NCBI RefSeq assembly: GCF_040549045.1
Contig: NZ_JBEWTB010000002.1
Span: 3,166,501-3,230,500 of the forward strand
Source: Endozoicomonas sp. NE40
Lineage (GTDB): Bacteria > Pseudomonadota > Gammaproteobacteria > Pseudomonadales > Endozoicomonadaceae
Direction of reading: 5' to 3'
Length of the DNA: 64,000 nucleotides
Positions 43,888 through 52,596 of this stretch are shown one piece after another. Position 1 is the stretch's first letter; each line of letters opens with the position of its first letter. Below the pieces are notes generated by a model. The model saw only the letters and a list, made by a program, of their open reading frames with translations. It was not told the DNA's origin and made no database searches. The position numbers were made by a program, and so were the translations under genes.

Positions 43888-45171
43888 TCAGCCACTTCTC
43901 CGGGCAAATAAACGACGAAAAACCGGATAAATATCCGCGTGGTTACGAATCCGCTGCTGGGCAAAATAATCGGCGAACTCATCCTGTATCTGCTGGTAGG
44001 TGTGCCAGAGGTTCTGGGGGCGATCGGCAATTTCAACGTAGGCAAAATACTGAACCCTTGGCAGGAGTCTTTCCGAAATAATCTTTCGACAGATGTCCGT
44101 GTCGGTCTCCCAGTTGTCACCGTCAGAAGCCTGGGCAATATAAATGTTCCAGTTGGAAACCGGGTAACGCTCATCAATAATCTGGCTGGTCAGGTCCATG
44201 GCTTTGGATACCAGTGTGCCACCGGTTTCTCGGGCATAGAAAAACTCCTCCTCATCGCACTCTCTGGCTTCAGAGTGGTGGCGGATAAACACCACTTCCA
44301 CTGCTTCATAACTGCGTTGCAGAAACAGGTAAAGGAGCAGGAAAAAACGCTTGGCAATGTCCTTGATCTCCTGCCCCATTGAGCCGGACACATCCATAAT
44401 GCAGAACATGACCGCCTTGCTGGACGGTAAGGGGATTTTGATCAGGTTGTTGTATTTCAGGTCAAACTCATCAATAAACGGCATGCGTTTTATGGCTTGC
44501 TGAATTGCCCGGATTTCCAGCTTTAACGTTGCAGCTTTTTCCTGATCTTCCGGGTCATCGCTGTTTTTTAGCGAGTCCAGCTCTGATTGCAGTGCTTTCA
44601 GCTTTTTTCTTTTCTTTGCTGACAGAGCTATACGACGGGCATAAGCTGAGCGCAATGATCGTACGACATTAATCTGATCCGGCGAACCGGCAGAAGTAAA
44701 CCCTCCCCGTCGTAAAGTGTATTCAGTGGTGCTTTTCAGGTTTTTGCGCAGCATGTTCGGCAGTTCAAGGTCTTCGAACACATACTCCAGAAACTCTTCG
44801 CGACTGATTTGAAACACAAAGTCATCGACCCCGGAGCCTCGATCACTGGCGGCTCCCTGTCCGCTGCCCTGACCCTGCCCGGCTGGTGGACGGGAAAAAC
44901 GGTCACCTTTATGAAATGCCTTGTTGCCCGGGTGTACCCGCTGGTTTTTGCCACCCTGACCATGATGAAAGATCGGTTCGGAAAGGTCCTTGTTGGGAAT
45001 ATGGATGTTGTCGCCGCGGTCAGTGTCGGTGATGGAGCGCTGGTCAACGCTGTCCTGAACGGCTTTTCTGATGATGTGTTTATAACGCCTTAGAAAGCGC
45101 TGCCGGTTAACCGTGCTTTTCTTTCCTGTGCTGCTTCCGGCACTCTCACGCCGGTCAATGATGACACTCAT
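43888..45171 (-). CDS. yeaH: DUF444 / YeaH VWA-like protein
   Basis: The 427-residue protein opens with IDRRESAGSSTGKKSTVNRQRFLRRYK and a Gly/Gln-rich region typical of YeaH. The second half is a VWA-like domain with MDVSGSM (MIDAS) and QASDGDNW. It lies between prkA (16-bp gap) and the SpoVR gene. The family is thought to work with the PrkA kinase in stress responses; no enzyme activity is established. Confidence 0.96.
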   Translation of the reverse strand: MSVIIDRRESAGSSTGKKSTVNRQRFLRRYKHIIRKAVQDSVDQRSITDTDRGDNIHIPNKDLSEPIFHHGQGGKNQRVHPGNKAFHKGDRFSRPPAGQGQGSGQGAASDRGSGVDDFVFQISREEFLEYVFEDLELPNMLRKNLKSTTEYTLRRGGFTSAGSPDQINVVRSLRSAYARRIALSAKKRKKLKALQSELDSLKNSDDPEDQEKAATLKLEIRAIQQAIKRMPFIDEFDLKYNNLIKIPLPSSKAVMFCIMDVSGSMGQEIKDIAKRFFLLLYLFLQRSYEAVEVVFIRHHSEARECDEEEFFYARETGGTLVSKAMDLTSQIIDERYPVSNWNIYIAQASDGDNWETDTDICRKIISERLLPRVQYFAYVEIADRPQNLWHTYQQIQDEFADYFAQQRIRNHADIYPVFRRLFARRSG

Positions 45172-45187
45172 TGATGGCCGCTCCCGG

Positions 45188-47110
45188 TCATTGGGATTTT
45201 CTTACCCGGATGTACCATTCGGATAACAGTCGTACCTGCTTTTCGGTGTAACCATGCTGCACCATGCGTTCGACAAACTCGGCATGTTTGCGCTGTTCTT
45301 CCTGGGAACCCTTGGCGTTGAATGAGATAACAGGCAACAGGTCTTCTGTGTTGGAGAACATTTTTTTTTCAATCACCAGACGCATTTTTTCATAGCTCAG
45401 CCAGCTCGGGTTATTACCCTGCAGGCTCGCTCTGGCACGGAGTACAAAATTAACGACTTCATTGCGGAAATCTTTGGGATTGGCGATACCAGCTGGTTTT
45501 TCAATTTTCTCCAGCTCGTCATTCAGGGCGCTGCGGTCAAGTATCTGCCCGGTATCCGGATCCCGGTACTCCTGATCCTGAATCCATAAATCAGCATAGG
45601 TAATATAACGGTCAAAAATGTTCTGGCCGTATTCAGAGTAAGATTCAAGGTAGGCTGTCTGAATTTCCTTGCCCAGATACTCTATATATTTAGGCGTCAG
45701 GTAGCCTTTGATAAAACCCCGGTACCTGTCTTCGAGTTCCTGTGGAAACTGTTGCTGTTCAATCTGTTGTTCCAGTACATACAGAAGGTGAACCGGGTTG
45801 GCAGCGGTTTCAGTGGGGTCGAAATTAAAAACACGGGACAGTATTTTGAAGGAAAAGCGGGTCGACAGCCCTTCCATTCCTTCATCAACTCCGGCGGCAT
45901 CTTTGTATTCCTGCAGGGATTTGGCGTTAGGGTCGGTATCTTTCAGGTTCTCTCCGTCGTATACCTTCATCTTCGAGTAAATCGAGGAATTTTCAGGCTC
46001 CTTGATTCGCGACAGAACCGAAAACTGACTCAATAGTTGTAGTGTGTCGGGAGCGCAGGGAGCGTCGTGTAATGAACTGTGACGCAACAGTTTCTGATAG
46101 ATATGCGTTTCCTCACTGACCCGGGTGCAGTAGGGTACTTTGATGATATTTACGCGGTCGATAAAGGCTTCATTGGTTTTATTATTCTTGAAAGCCTGCC
46201 ACTCCGACTCATTGGAGTGGGCCAGCACAATGCCTTCAAAAGGCAAAGCCCCCAGCCCTTCGGTACTGTTATAGTTACCTTCCTGCGTTGCCGTCAGGAG
46301 TGGATGCAGCACCTTGATAGGCGCTTTGAACATTTCCACAAACTCCATAAGACCCTGGTTAGCACGACAGAGTGCGCCTGAAAAACGGTAGGCGTCGGGG
46401 TCATTCTGGGCAAACTCTTCCAGTTGGCGAATGTCTACCTTGCCTACCAGGCTGGAGATATCCTGGTTGTTTTCGTCACCGGGTTCTGTTTTGGCAATCG
46501 CGACCTGATGGAGACGGCTGGGGTAGAGTTTAACCACCCTGAAGCGGGTGATATCTCCACCAGACTCCTGCAGTCGTTTAGCCGCCCAGGGCGACATGGT
46601 GTAGCGAAGGTAGCGTTCGGGTATGCCGTATTCATCCCTTAACACCTGCCCATCGTCGTCGGGATCGAACAACCCCAGTGGTGATTCGAAAACAGGCGAG
46701 TCTTTCAGGGCGTAAAAGGGTATCCGTTCCATCAGAGCTTTCAGCTTTTCAGCCAGCGAGGATTTACCCCCGCCAACGGGACCCAGCAGGTAGAGTATCT
46801 GCTTTTTCTCTTCCAGACCCTGGGCTGCATGGCGGAAGTAGGACACAAGCTGCTCAACAGGCTCTTCCATGCCATAAAACTCGTCGAAGGTCGGGTAGCG
46901 TTGAATCAGTTTATTGGAAAAAATCCGGCTGAGCCTTGGGTCACGGGATGTATCGATAACCTCTGGCTCTCCAATGGCCTCCAGCATGCGCTCAGCGGCA
47001 CTGGCATAGGTATGCGGGTTGTCACGACAAAGCTCCAGATATTCCTGGAGGCTCATCTCTTCCTGCTGTGTGGACTCAAATCTTTGCTGGTAGTGCGTGA
47101 ACAGTGACAT
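45188..47110 (-). CDS. yeaG: PrkA-type serine protein kinase (YeaG)
   Basis: The 640-residue protein has the N-terminal PrkA AAA domain with Walker A GPVGGGKSS (residues 110-118) and the C-terminal PrkA kinase-like domain (IQTAYLESYSEYGQNIFDRYITYADLW). It is the first gene of the operon with yeaH and the SpoVR gene. YeaG is involved in metabolic adaptation and persistence under starvation in enterics. Upstream are a short tandem repeat (47119-47190) and no close gene, so the promoter lies in 47111-47254. Confidence 0.97.
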   Translation of the reverse strand: MSLFTHYQQRFESTQQEEMSLQEYLELCRDNPHTYASAAERMLEAIGEPEVIDTSRDPRLSRIFSNKLIQRYPTFDEFYGMEEPVEQLVSYFRHAAQGLEEKKQILYLLGPVGGGKSSLAEKLKALMERIPFYALKDSPVFESPLGLFDPDDDGQVLRDEYGIPERYLRYTMSPWAAKRLQESGGDITRFRVVKLYPSRLHQVAIAKTEPGDENNQDISSLVGKVDIRQLEEFAQNDPDAYRFSGALCRANQGLMEFVEMFKAPIKVLHPLLTATQEGNYNSTEGLGALPFEGIVLAHSNESEWQAFKNNKTNEAFIDRVNIIKVPYCTRVSEETHIYQKLLRHSSLHDAPCAPDTLQLLSQFSVLSRIKEPENSSIYSKMKVYDGENLKDTDPNAKSLQEYKDAAGVDEGMEGLSTRFSFKILSRVFNFDPTETAANPVHLLYVLEQQIEQQQFPQELEDRYRGFIKGYLTPKYIEYLGKEIQTAYLESYSEYGQNIFDRYITYADLWIQDQEYRDPDTGQILDRSALNDELEKIEKPAGIANPKDFRNEVVNFVLRARASLQGNNPSWLSYEKMRLVIEKKMFSNTEDLLPVISFNAKGSQEEQRKHAEFVERMVQHGYTEKQVRLLSEWYIRVRKSQ

Positions 47111-47118
47111 TGTTTTTT

Positions 47119-47190
47119 CTCTCTCATTAGCTGAGGCTCTGGCAGTGGTTGAGGCTCTCTCATTAGCTGAGGCTCTCTCAGTGGCTTAGA
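47119..47190. repeat. 36-bp tandem duplication upstream of prkA
   Basis: The 22-bp sequence CTCTCTCATTAGCTGAGGCTCT occurs exactly at 47119-47140 and 47155-47176, 36 bp apart, with the remainder of each unit similar (GGCAGTGGTTGAG against CTCAGTGGCTTAG). It lies directly upstream of the prkA start in the likely leader or promoter. Confidence 0.85.
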
Positions 47191-47254
47191 AAAAGTCTGT
47201 CGTTTATTGGTTGTTGGACGCCGGATGATCGCTAGGTAATGATAGACACACAGC

Positions 47255-47287
47255 AAAAAACCTTCCTGCACTTCTTGTGCAGGAAGG
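47255..47287 (-). terminator. rho-independent terminator after CcdA-like gene
   Basis: CCTTCCTGCAC (47261-47271) and GTGCAGGAAGG (47277-47287) form a perfect 11-bp stem with loop TTCTT. On the minus strand six T residues follow. It lies 8 bp after the stop of the CcdA-like gene, supporting that gene as real. Confidence 0.93.
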
Positions 47288-47294
47288 CCTGTCG

Positions 47295-47552
47295 TTATTT
47301 TTTCCGGAGGTATTGCCTCAAACCAAGGCAGCACACCGGGTGTTCGCCAATAAGATTCTGGTAAATTGTCAGGTGGTCTGCTGAAGAGTGGGTAGGGACA
47401 GACTCTGTGCCGGACAGTTCGGTACGCAGAGTTTGCTCAATCAGTGATGAAATATTAATGCCATGATTTTCTGCCTGCTGGAGCAGCAATGCGTCTACTT
47501 CGAGATGAACAGGAGACCGTGGCACAGAAGGCTCATAAAGAGTAGTCATATC
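47295..47552 (-). CDS. orphan CcdA-family antitoxin-like protein
   Basis: I place the start at ATG 47552 (MTTLYEPSVPRSPVHLEVD), giving about 85 residues; a longer frame reaches 47627. The core PVHLEVDALLLQQAENHGINISSLIEQTLRTEL is a ribbon-helix-helix DNA-binding domain of the CcdA antitoxin type. No CcdB-like toxin gene is adjacent on either side, and the usual Trp-rich toxin-binding tail is replaced by a different C-terminus. It has its own strong terminator. It may be a solitary antitoxin or a small DNA-binding regulator. Confidence 0.7.
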   Translation of the reverse strand, partial: DMTTLYEPSVPRSPVHLEVDALLLQQAENHGINISSLIEQTLRTELSGTESVPTHSSADHLTIYQNLIGEHPVCCLGLRQYLRKK

Positions 47553-47749
47553 CAGCCGCATCGTGTTGTGGACGTTTTGTGGAGTAGCTGTCTGAAGGAA
47601 ACCGTTCAGGGTTTCCAGCCAGACCAATGGATTATAGTTGTAATTCAGCGGTTGCTTACGGCTATTTGAACATTAATATCAAGGCTTTCAGGCTGTATTC
47701 ATGATCGGCGTAATAGCTGCTGTATAAGCACCCGAATTTAACATTGGCC

Positions 47750-48300
47750 TCAGGAAGTAGTTCTTGTTGCTAAAGCCAGGCTGATTCCTTCCAGCTTAAA
47801 ATAGTACCAGTCCCAACGATTTTTATTCCCTAATGTTTCATTCCAGCCTACGGCGCCGATAGTAGAGTTTGTGTCAAAACCAATAGACTGTAACGGCAGT
47901 GTGATGCCTCTTCCATCGGCTTTCAGTGTGGCTTCTTTCAGGCTCCACGCCCGATAAAAATAATCTTGCTGATGCTCGCAGGGTAATTGTCTGAACCGTG
48001 TTAACTCACTGTTAGAGAGTACCGACTCTGCAAGGCCTGTGAGGTTTTTTCTGGGTTTGTGGGATTCTATATCGACACCGACATCTACCAACTGACTGAT
48101 GGCAAGGGCGTATTGGTCTCTTGTTCCTGAAAGATTAAAGAACAAACAGTCATTATTCAGTAGTATTGGTTTTCCCTGCCTGGTTGAGCTCAGGTTTATT
48201 GTTTCAGGAGCAATGTTTAAATAAGAGGAGAGTATAAGTCGTACAAAAGGGTGATGAGCCAGATGCGTTGATCTCGTATATTTCATAACCACACTTCAGT
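47750..48300 (-). pseudogene. 4'-phosphopantetheinyl transferase, N-terminus lost at IS1
   Basis: The remaining 180 or so residues contain the Sfp-type PPTase core GVDIESHKP (Mg-binding) and WSLKEATLKADGRG (catalytic Glu and Lys), which activate carrier proteins with the CoA phosphopantetheine arm. The usual N-terminal 40-50 residues are missing: the frame meets a stop exactly at the IS1 border and the first available codon is GTG 48292. It lies downstream of a truncated ketosynthase on the same strand, with the IS1 element between them, so both probably belonged to one fatty acid or polyketide-type operon. Confidence 0.75.
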
Positions 48301-48322
48301 GGTAGTCTGTACATTTGTTCTT

Positions 48323-48598
48323 ATGGCAGTCATTAAAGTCGTTTGTGTTCACTGTGATACCACAGATGGTGTCGTGAAAAATGGAAAAGCTCCCTCAGGC
48401 ATACAACGTTTTCTGTGTCGAAACTGCAGACAAAGCTTTCAGCTTGAGTTCGTCTACAACGCCAATAAGCCTGGAGCTCACGCACGCATAGTAAATATGG
48501 CTATGAATGGCTCTGGAGTCAGGGATACATGGCGAGTTCTGGGCATCAGTCCAACAACGGTTATCAGCCATTTAAAAAGCTTGTCCCTCCACAAGTGA
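48323..48598 (+). CDS. insA: IS1 InsA
   Basis: The 91-residue protein has the zinc-finger pattern C-x2-C...C-x2-C (VCVHCDTTDGVVKNG, CRNCRQSFQLEF) and a helix-turn-helix (AMNGSGVRDTWRVLGISPTTVISHLK), collinear with E. coli IS1 InsA. ATG 48323 is chosen over an upstream in-frame GTG at 48299 because it begins the conserved region. It represses transposition and binds the ends; the frameshifted InsAB product is the transposase. Confidence 0.93.
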   Translation: MAVIKVVCVHCDTTDGVVKNGKAPSGIQRFLCRNCRQSFQLEFVYNANKPGAHARIVNMAMNGSGVRDTWRVLGISPTTVISHLKSLSLHK

Positions 48599-49026
48599 CC
48601 CAGCTACCTTTTGATAATGAAGAGCTGGTTCTGATCTGCCAGATGGATGAGCAATGGTCTTATGTTGGCAACAAAAAGAATCAGCGCTGGCTATTCTATG
48701 CGTGGGAACCCCGCTACCAGAGAGTAATCGCCCATGCCTTTGGTCGCAGGACAAAGAAGATTCTGAAGAAGCTTATAAAGTTGGTCAAGCCCTACAAGTT
48801 CAGGTTTTACTGCACCGATGACTGGAAGCCCTACGGTTCAGAACTGCCAGAAGATACCCATGTTTTCAGCAAGAAACTGACGCAAAGCATCGAGAGAAAC
48901 AACCTGACATTGCGTACGCGTCTTAAACGATTGCCCCGTAGAACCATCTGCTTTTCTCGCTCTGTAGAACTACATGACAAGGTCATCGGAGAGTTCATCT
49001 CAAGAATGTGGTATCAACCTGTTTGA
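48529..49026 (+). CDS. insB: IS1 InsB (transposase catalytic part)
   Basis: The functional part begins at the frameshift site (48571); the longer frame from 48529 is probably not used separately. It contains the IS1 catalytic regions MDEQWSYVGNKKNQRWLFYAW, TDDWKPYG and ERNNLTLRTRLKRLPRRT, and ends SVELHDKVIGEFISRMWYQ, all collinear with E. coli InsB. Its stop codon lies inside the right inverted repeat, as in IS1 itself. The gene is intact, so the element may be active. Confidence 0.93.
   Translation: MASSGHQSNNGYQPFKKLVPPQVTQLPFDNEELVLICQMDEQWSYVGNKKNQRWLFYAWEPRYQRVIAHAFGRRTKKILKKLIKLVKPYKFRFYCTDDWKPYGSELPEDTHVFSKKLTQSIERNNLTLRTRLKRLPRRTICFSRSVELHDKVIGEFISRMWYQPV
48571..48577 (+). promoter_or_regulatory. 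programmed -1 frameshift heptamer T-TTA-AAA
   Basis: In the insA frame the codons are TTA AAA preceded by T, a valid X-XXY-YYZ slippery site. A -1 slip gives FKKLVPPQVTQ and continues into insB without a stop. E. coli IS1 uses A-AAA-AAC at the corresponding position. Confidence 0.75.
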
Positions 49027-49035
49027 AACTCCACC

Positions 49036-50158
49036 CATTCATCATATTGATCGTCAGCCAGGATTCCATAGCGCCACCACCACCAAATGCCTGCCCTATA
49101 TGTCCTTTGCTGCTGGCGACAGGCGTGCTGCTGCCGAACAGACTCCGAATAATGTCAACCTCCTGATAATCACTCTCGGCACCAGAAGCATTGGCGTTGA
49201 TGTAGCCAATCTGGTTTGCTTTTAAACCCGCAGACTGAAGTGACATTTCTATCACCCTGCGCAAACGGTCAGGGTTTTGCTGAATCAGATGATGACCATC
49301 CATGTTGGTGGCAAAACCGGTAATTTCCGCCAGTATGGGAGCGTTTCTCGCCTGAGCGTGTTCCAGGTCTTCGAGTATAAAGGTTGCTCCACCTTCACCA
49401 ACTACTATACCGCTGCGGTCTTTTGAAAAGGGGCGGGAGGCAGCTTCTGGCCTGTCGTGATCACGACTGGCTGCGTAGAAAGAATCAAAAACCGCGACCT
49501 GCATAGGAGACAGTTCTTCAGAACTGCCAGCGATCATGACCGGGTGAATGCCCTGCCTGATGGTCTCCCATGCATAGCCTATTGCCTGACCGGCAGACGC
49601 ACAGGCTGTGCTGGTAGGAATCAGCCGCCCTTTCGCTCCGGTAAACTGACTGAGGTTGACGGCAGCCGTGTGTCCCATCAGCTTAATGTAACCTGTTGGA
49701 GAAATACCGCGAACGACTCTTTCTGACAAAACCCTGCCAAAGGGTACCAGTTGATCAGCAGAACCAAATGAAGAACCGTAAGCGATACCAACATTTTCCT
49801 GATCGTATTCAAGCAGGTTCAGTCCACTCATGGACAGCGCTTCTGAAGTGGTCTGGGCAGCTATTCTTGAAACCCGGCTCATTGCCCTGAGCTGTTTGCG
49901 GGGCAGGTTCTGGCCTATAGCCTCGGTAACAGGGGCGGCCAGCAGGCTGCTCAAACCCTGAATATCTTCCCATTCATCCATGTAGCGTATGCCACTGTTG
50001 CCTGCCCGAAGGTTGCTATGTGCTGTTTGCCAGGTGTTACCAATAGGGGTGGCGGCTGACATGCCTGTCACTACTACACGTTTCAAGAGCGAGATACCAA
50101 AGAAGAAGGAGAAATAGCGTATGTGATTGTCGGTGGTCACTGTTTGACTAAAAGGCAA
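49036..50158 (-). pseudogene. beta-ketoacyl-ACP synthase (FabF-like), C-terminus cut by IS1
   Basis: The frame has the thiolase-fold KS layout: KRVVVTGMSAATPIG at the start, catalytic Cys in TSTACASAG, and the second-His region SSKGHIGQAFGGGG. The usual HGT His motif (NAHGTST) is instead NANASGAESDYQE, so the first catalytic His is replaced by Asn. The reading ends inside IS1 at TINMMN, about 50-60 residues short of a normal C-terminus. No ATG start is obvious; TTG 50086 (LKRVVVTG), GTG or TTG 50158, or ATG 50062 are candidates. It was probably the first gene of an operon with the PPTase. Confidence 0.75.
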
Positions 50159-50595
50159 ATCACAGCAATGGCAAGAATAATGATCTTCGACTCATGCATC
50201 AAGCAATGTTAAAAGACAACTGGCAGTCGGTTCGGATGCTGCTAACCTGAAGACTCAACCCTCAAGGTCACCAGACTTCTTTGTGCTGACCGATTCAAAT
50301 GCAGGGCCTTGAGGAGGTTGTTTTTCTTAAACAGTTGATGCAGCCGAGCGTTTATGACCGTGACACTGAGTAGACAGTGTGGTTTTTAATCCTTAACAGC
50401 GCTAGTCACTTCATTGTGGCTGACTGGCTCAGCTCACTAACGATCTGGAAAGAAGAGTAAAAGAAAAACGACAGAGTTAAACAAAGGCAATATTTTTCTA
50501 TCAGTCTTATCGCTCCTGATGGGTAGATCATTTTGAACTATCGAAAACTTGCTACAGAACCTTCTCAGTCATTAGACAAACGAGGTCTTCAGCGT
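50159..50595. other. 437-bp intergenic region upstream of the exported beta-helix protein
   Basis: No gene is seen. It contains a large stem-loop (50256-50325) followed by a T run, and an A/G-rich stretch (GAAAGAAGAGTAAAAGAAAAACGACAGAG) before the start. The promoter for the 50596 gene is probably after the stem-loop. Confidence 0.4.
50256..50325 (+). terminator. long stem-loop with T run, terminator or small-RNA end
   Basis: CAACC-CTCAAGG (50256-50267) pairs with CCTTGAG-GA-GGTTG (50307-50320), leaving a 39-base loop, followed by five T residues. No plus-strand gene ends here, so this could be the 3' end of a small RNA or a leader terminator. Confidence 0.4.
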
Positions 50596-52398
50596 ATGTT
50601 AGTCAAAAAACATTTTACAGCCGCCACGGCGCTTGTATGTGCATTATCTGGTGCTGTTTGTTCAAATTTTTCTGAAGCAGCTTCTGCTGACCCTTCAACG
50701 ACATCGTCGTCTGCCGTGGGTACCTCTACGCCTCTTTTAACGACTACAACTGCAACAACTACAACCGCTCCAGCAGCTGCAGCTACTGCAACAACACCAG
50801 CAGCCACAACTACTCCGACAGTTCCAGCAGTCACAAGTACTCCGACAGTTCCAGCAGTCACAAGTACTCCGACAGTTCCAGCAGTCACAAGTACTCCGAC
50901 AGTTCCAGCAGTCACAAGTACTCCGACAGTTCCAGCAGCCACAACTACTGCGACAGTTCCAGCAGCCACAACTACTGCGACAGTTCCAGCAGCCACAACT
51001 AATGCAACAACTCCAGCAGCCACAACGATTCCAGCACTCCACACTGTCGACAGTCCATCGTCTTCTGGCAATATGACATCGGCGGTAACGTCTACAGCAA
51101 GCCCGCCAACGGCTCCGCCAGTCCTTAGTTGCAACGCGATTGCATCGGCATATCCGAAGAAAAGTTCTCAGATAACGAGCGCCCTTGAACGGCTCGAAGC
51201 TGAAGGTCATGCCAGGAGGAATTGCGTTTTAATCGATCACAGTGACTACGCAGATGCAGGTGCAATTTTTGACCAGTTGGATGATGAAATAACGATCCTG
51301 TTGTCTAGTGCGACAAAGAATGGCGATATTCAGTTACTGACCCCAGTTACGTTGAAAAGCGGTCAGCATTTGATTGGGCTGGCCCCCCGGGGAAAATATG
51401 TACAGCTTAAAGCACCGAGATCATTTTCTGGCAGCCACATGGTGGAGGTGGGAGACAAGACGTTCAAGGGAGGGGAAACCGAACGAAAACCGTCTGTAAT
51501 CAGAGGTATTCATTTTGCACCAGAATGGGATGGTAAAAGAAAGTCGGTGGATTCGATTATTTTTGCTCAATGTTATAACGGAGAGCTGATTGTTAAAGAC
51601 AACCGTTTCACCCTTGATCGCAGAGCTGCTGTTTTTCTGGACTGTAAGCAGTCTAATGAAGGTGTTTCAGTTCCGGTATCTGTTGTGCTGAACTCGGATG
51701 AAATGGAAAAAAGAAGCTTGTTGCGTGGTGGCCCCGGACTGCTATTTGATAACAACAGAGTGGATGGATTAAATTCCAAACATGTTGATGCCTGGCTGTA
51801 TCCCAATGAAGGTGTGTTTATCAAAATGCCTGAGGTGATAAACCTCCCTAAAAAATATCAACCGCGGATTAAGGATAATCAGTTCATAGGAATTATGAAG
51901 GATGCTATTGAATTGGAGTCTGGCAGTGATGCATCGATTTTAAACAACACCGTCAAGCCATCCAGTACAGGAGTCTTTGCGTGGGGAGGGATTTTGCTGA
52001 TTGGCAGTTCTTCAAAACCGCTATATACAGTCGCCGATAATGTACTGGAAACCAAGTTCTGGGGTATCAAAATTAAAAGTAACTTCCGTTTGTCAATGGC
52101 AAAAAACCAGATCACATCCAACGAACCTTTCAAACAGGATAAAGAAAACAGCTTGGTAATTGTGTCTGAAGTGGATGATGGTGATAGCTGCGAGGCCTGC
52201 AATACATGGAAAACAAACTCTAACTCTTCCAATGTAGAATCCTGTAAAGGCCTTCATAATATTGACGGTATTATTCACTTTGAAAAAGCAACCTGTGGTA
52301 ATGTAATCAACCCAGATGGCAACTCTGCCAGCAGGTTGGTACATGCGGCATTTTGGATAGTAATAACAATGTCGACATTAGCAATGAGCTCTATTTAG
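50596..52398 (+). CDS. exported beta-helix-like protein with Thr/Pro/Ala repeat linker and C-terminal TM
   Basis: ATG 50596 is preferred (GAGGT site, signal peptide MLVKKHFTAATALVCALSGAVC); an in-frame TTG at 50533 would precede the signal. The 600-residue protein then has a Thr/Pro/Ala-rich linker from eight 27-bp repeats (50797-51012). About 370 residues with the spacing of a right-handed parallel beta-helix follow (GQHLIGLAPRGKYVQLK, SVIRGIHFAPEW, GELIVKDNRFTLDRR, ILNNTVKPSSTG), as in pectate-lyase-fold proteins. It ends in a hydrophobic helix (LVHAAFWIVITMSTLAMSS). The linker resembles O-glycosylated mucin-like spacers. It is probably surface-displayed or secreted and may act on a host or algal polysaccharide; the activity is unknown. 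Confidence 0.75.
   Translation: MLVKKHFTAATALVCALSGAVCSNFSEAASADPSTTSSSAVGTSTPLLTTTTATTTTAPAAAATATTPAATTTPTVPAVTSTPTVPAVTSTPTVPAVTSTPTVPAVTSTPTVPAATTTATVPAATTTATVPAATTNATTPAATTIPALHTVDSPSSSGNMTSAVTSTASPPTAPPVLSCNAIASAYPKKSSQITSALERLEAEGHARRNCVLIDHSDYADAGAIFDQLDDEITILLSSATKNGDIQLLTPVTLKSGQHLIGLAPRGKYVQLKAPRSFSGSHMVEVGDKTFKGGETERKPSVIRGIHFAPEWDGKRKSVDSIIFAQCYNGELIVKDNRFTLDRRAAVFLDCKQSNEGVSVPVSVVLNSDEMEKRSLLRGGPGLLFDNNRVDGLNSKHVDAWLYPNEGVFIKMPEVINLPKKYQPRIKDNQFIGIMKDAIELESGSDASILNNTVKPSSTGVFAWGGILLIGSSSKPLYTVADNVLETKFWGIKIKSNFRLSMAKNQITSNEPFKQDKENSLVIVSEVDDGDSCEACNTWKTNSNSSNVESCKGLHNIDGIIHFEKATCGNVINPDGNSASRLVHAAFWIVITMSTLAMSSI
50797..51012. repeat. 27-bp tandem repeat, eight units
   Basis: Units start at 50797, 50824, 50851, 50878, 50905, 50932, 50959 and 50986, based on CCAGCAGTCACAAGTACTCCGACAGTT. 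Four middle units are identical, and the outer ones differ at a few bases. Each codes for nine residues (TSTPTVPAV type), so changes in copy number keep the frame. Confidence 0.97.
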
Positions 52399-52596
52399 TA
52401 AAGTAGTATCAATATGGGGCATCATGAATTTCAAATGGAATGTTCTGGTGCCTCTTGCTTAATAAAAAAACTAATTATTAGTCTGTTATAAGGCAAATTA
52501 ATATTAGCTAAAAGAATTACCACAAAAGAAATATATTAATGTGTTATCAAAAAAATAACTAAACGTTACCTGATTCAAACACTTAATGATACTGAA

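Larger units (their letters stand above)
48301..49035 (+). mobile_element. IS1-family insertion sequence
   Basis: The element contains insA and insB with a T-TTA-AAA frameshift site. Its right end, read inward from 49035 (GGTGGAGTTTCAAACAGGTTGATA), matches the known IS1 right repeat (GGTAATGACTCCAACTTATTGATA) at most key positions, including the InsB stop codon lying inside the repeat. The left end is less well defined; GGTAGTCTG at 48301 is the best candidate. No 8-9 bp target duplication is visible, and both flanking genes have lost the ends facing the element. This is what an IS1-mediated adjacent deletion would leave. Confidence 0.85.

Noticed and set aside
47119..47190. A CRISPR-like array
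   Set aside because: Only two units of 36 bp without distinct spacers; a simple tandem duplication.
50589..51134. 181-residue Val/Ala-rich minus-strand frame
   Set aside because: A product of reading the 27-bp repeat array backwards; low complexity and antisense to the exported protein.
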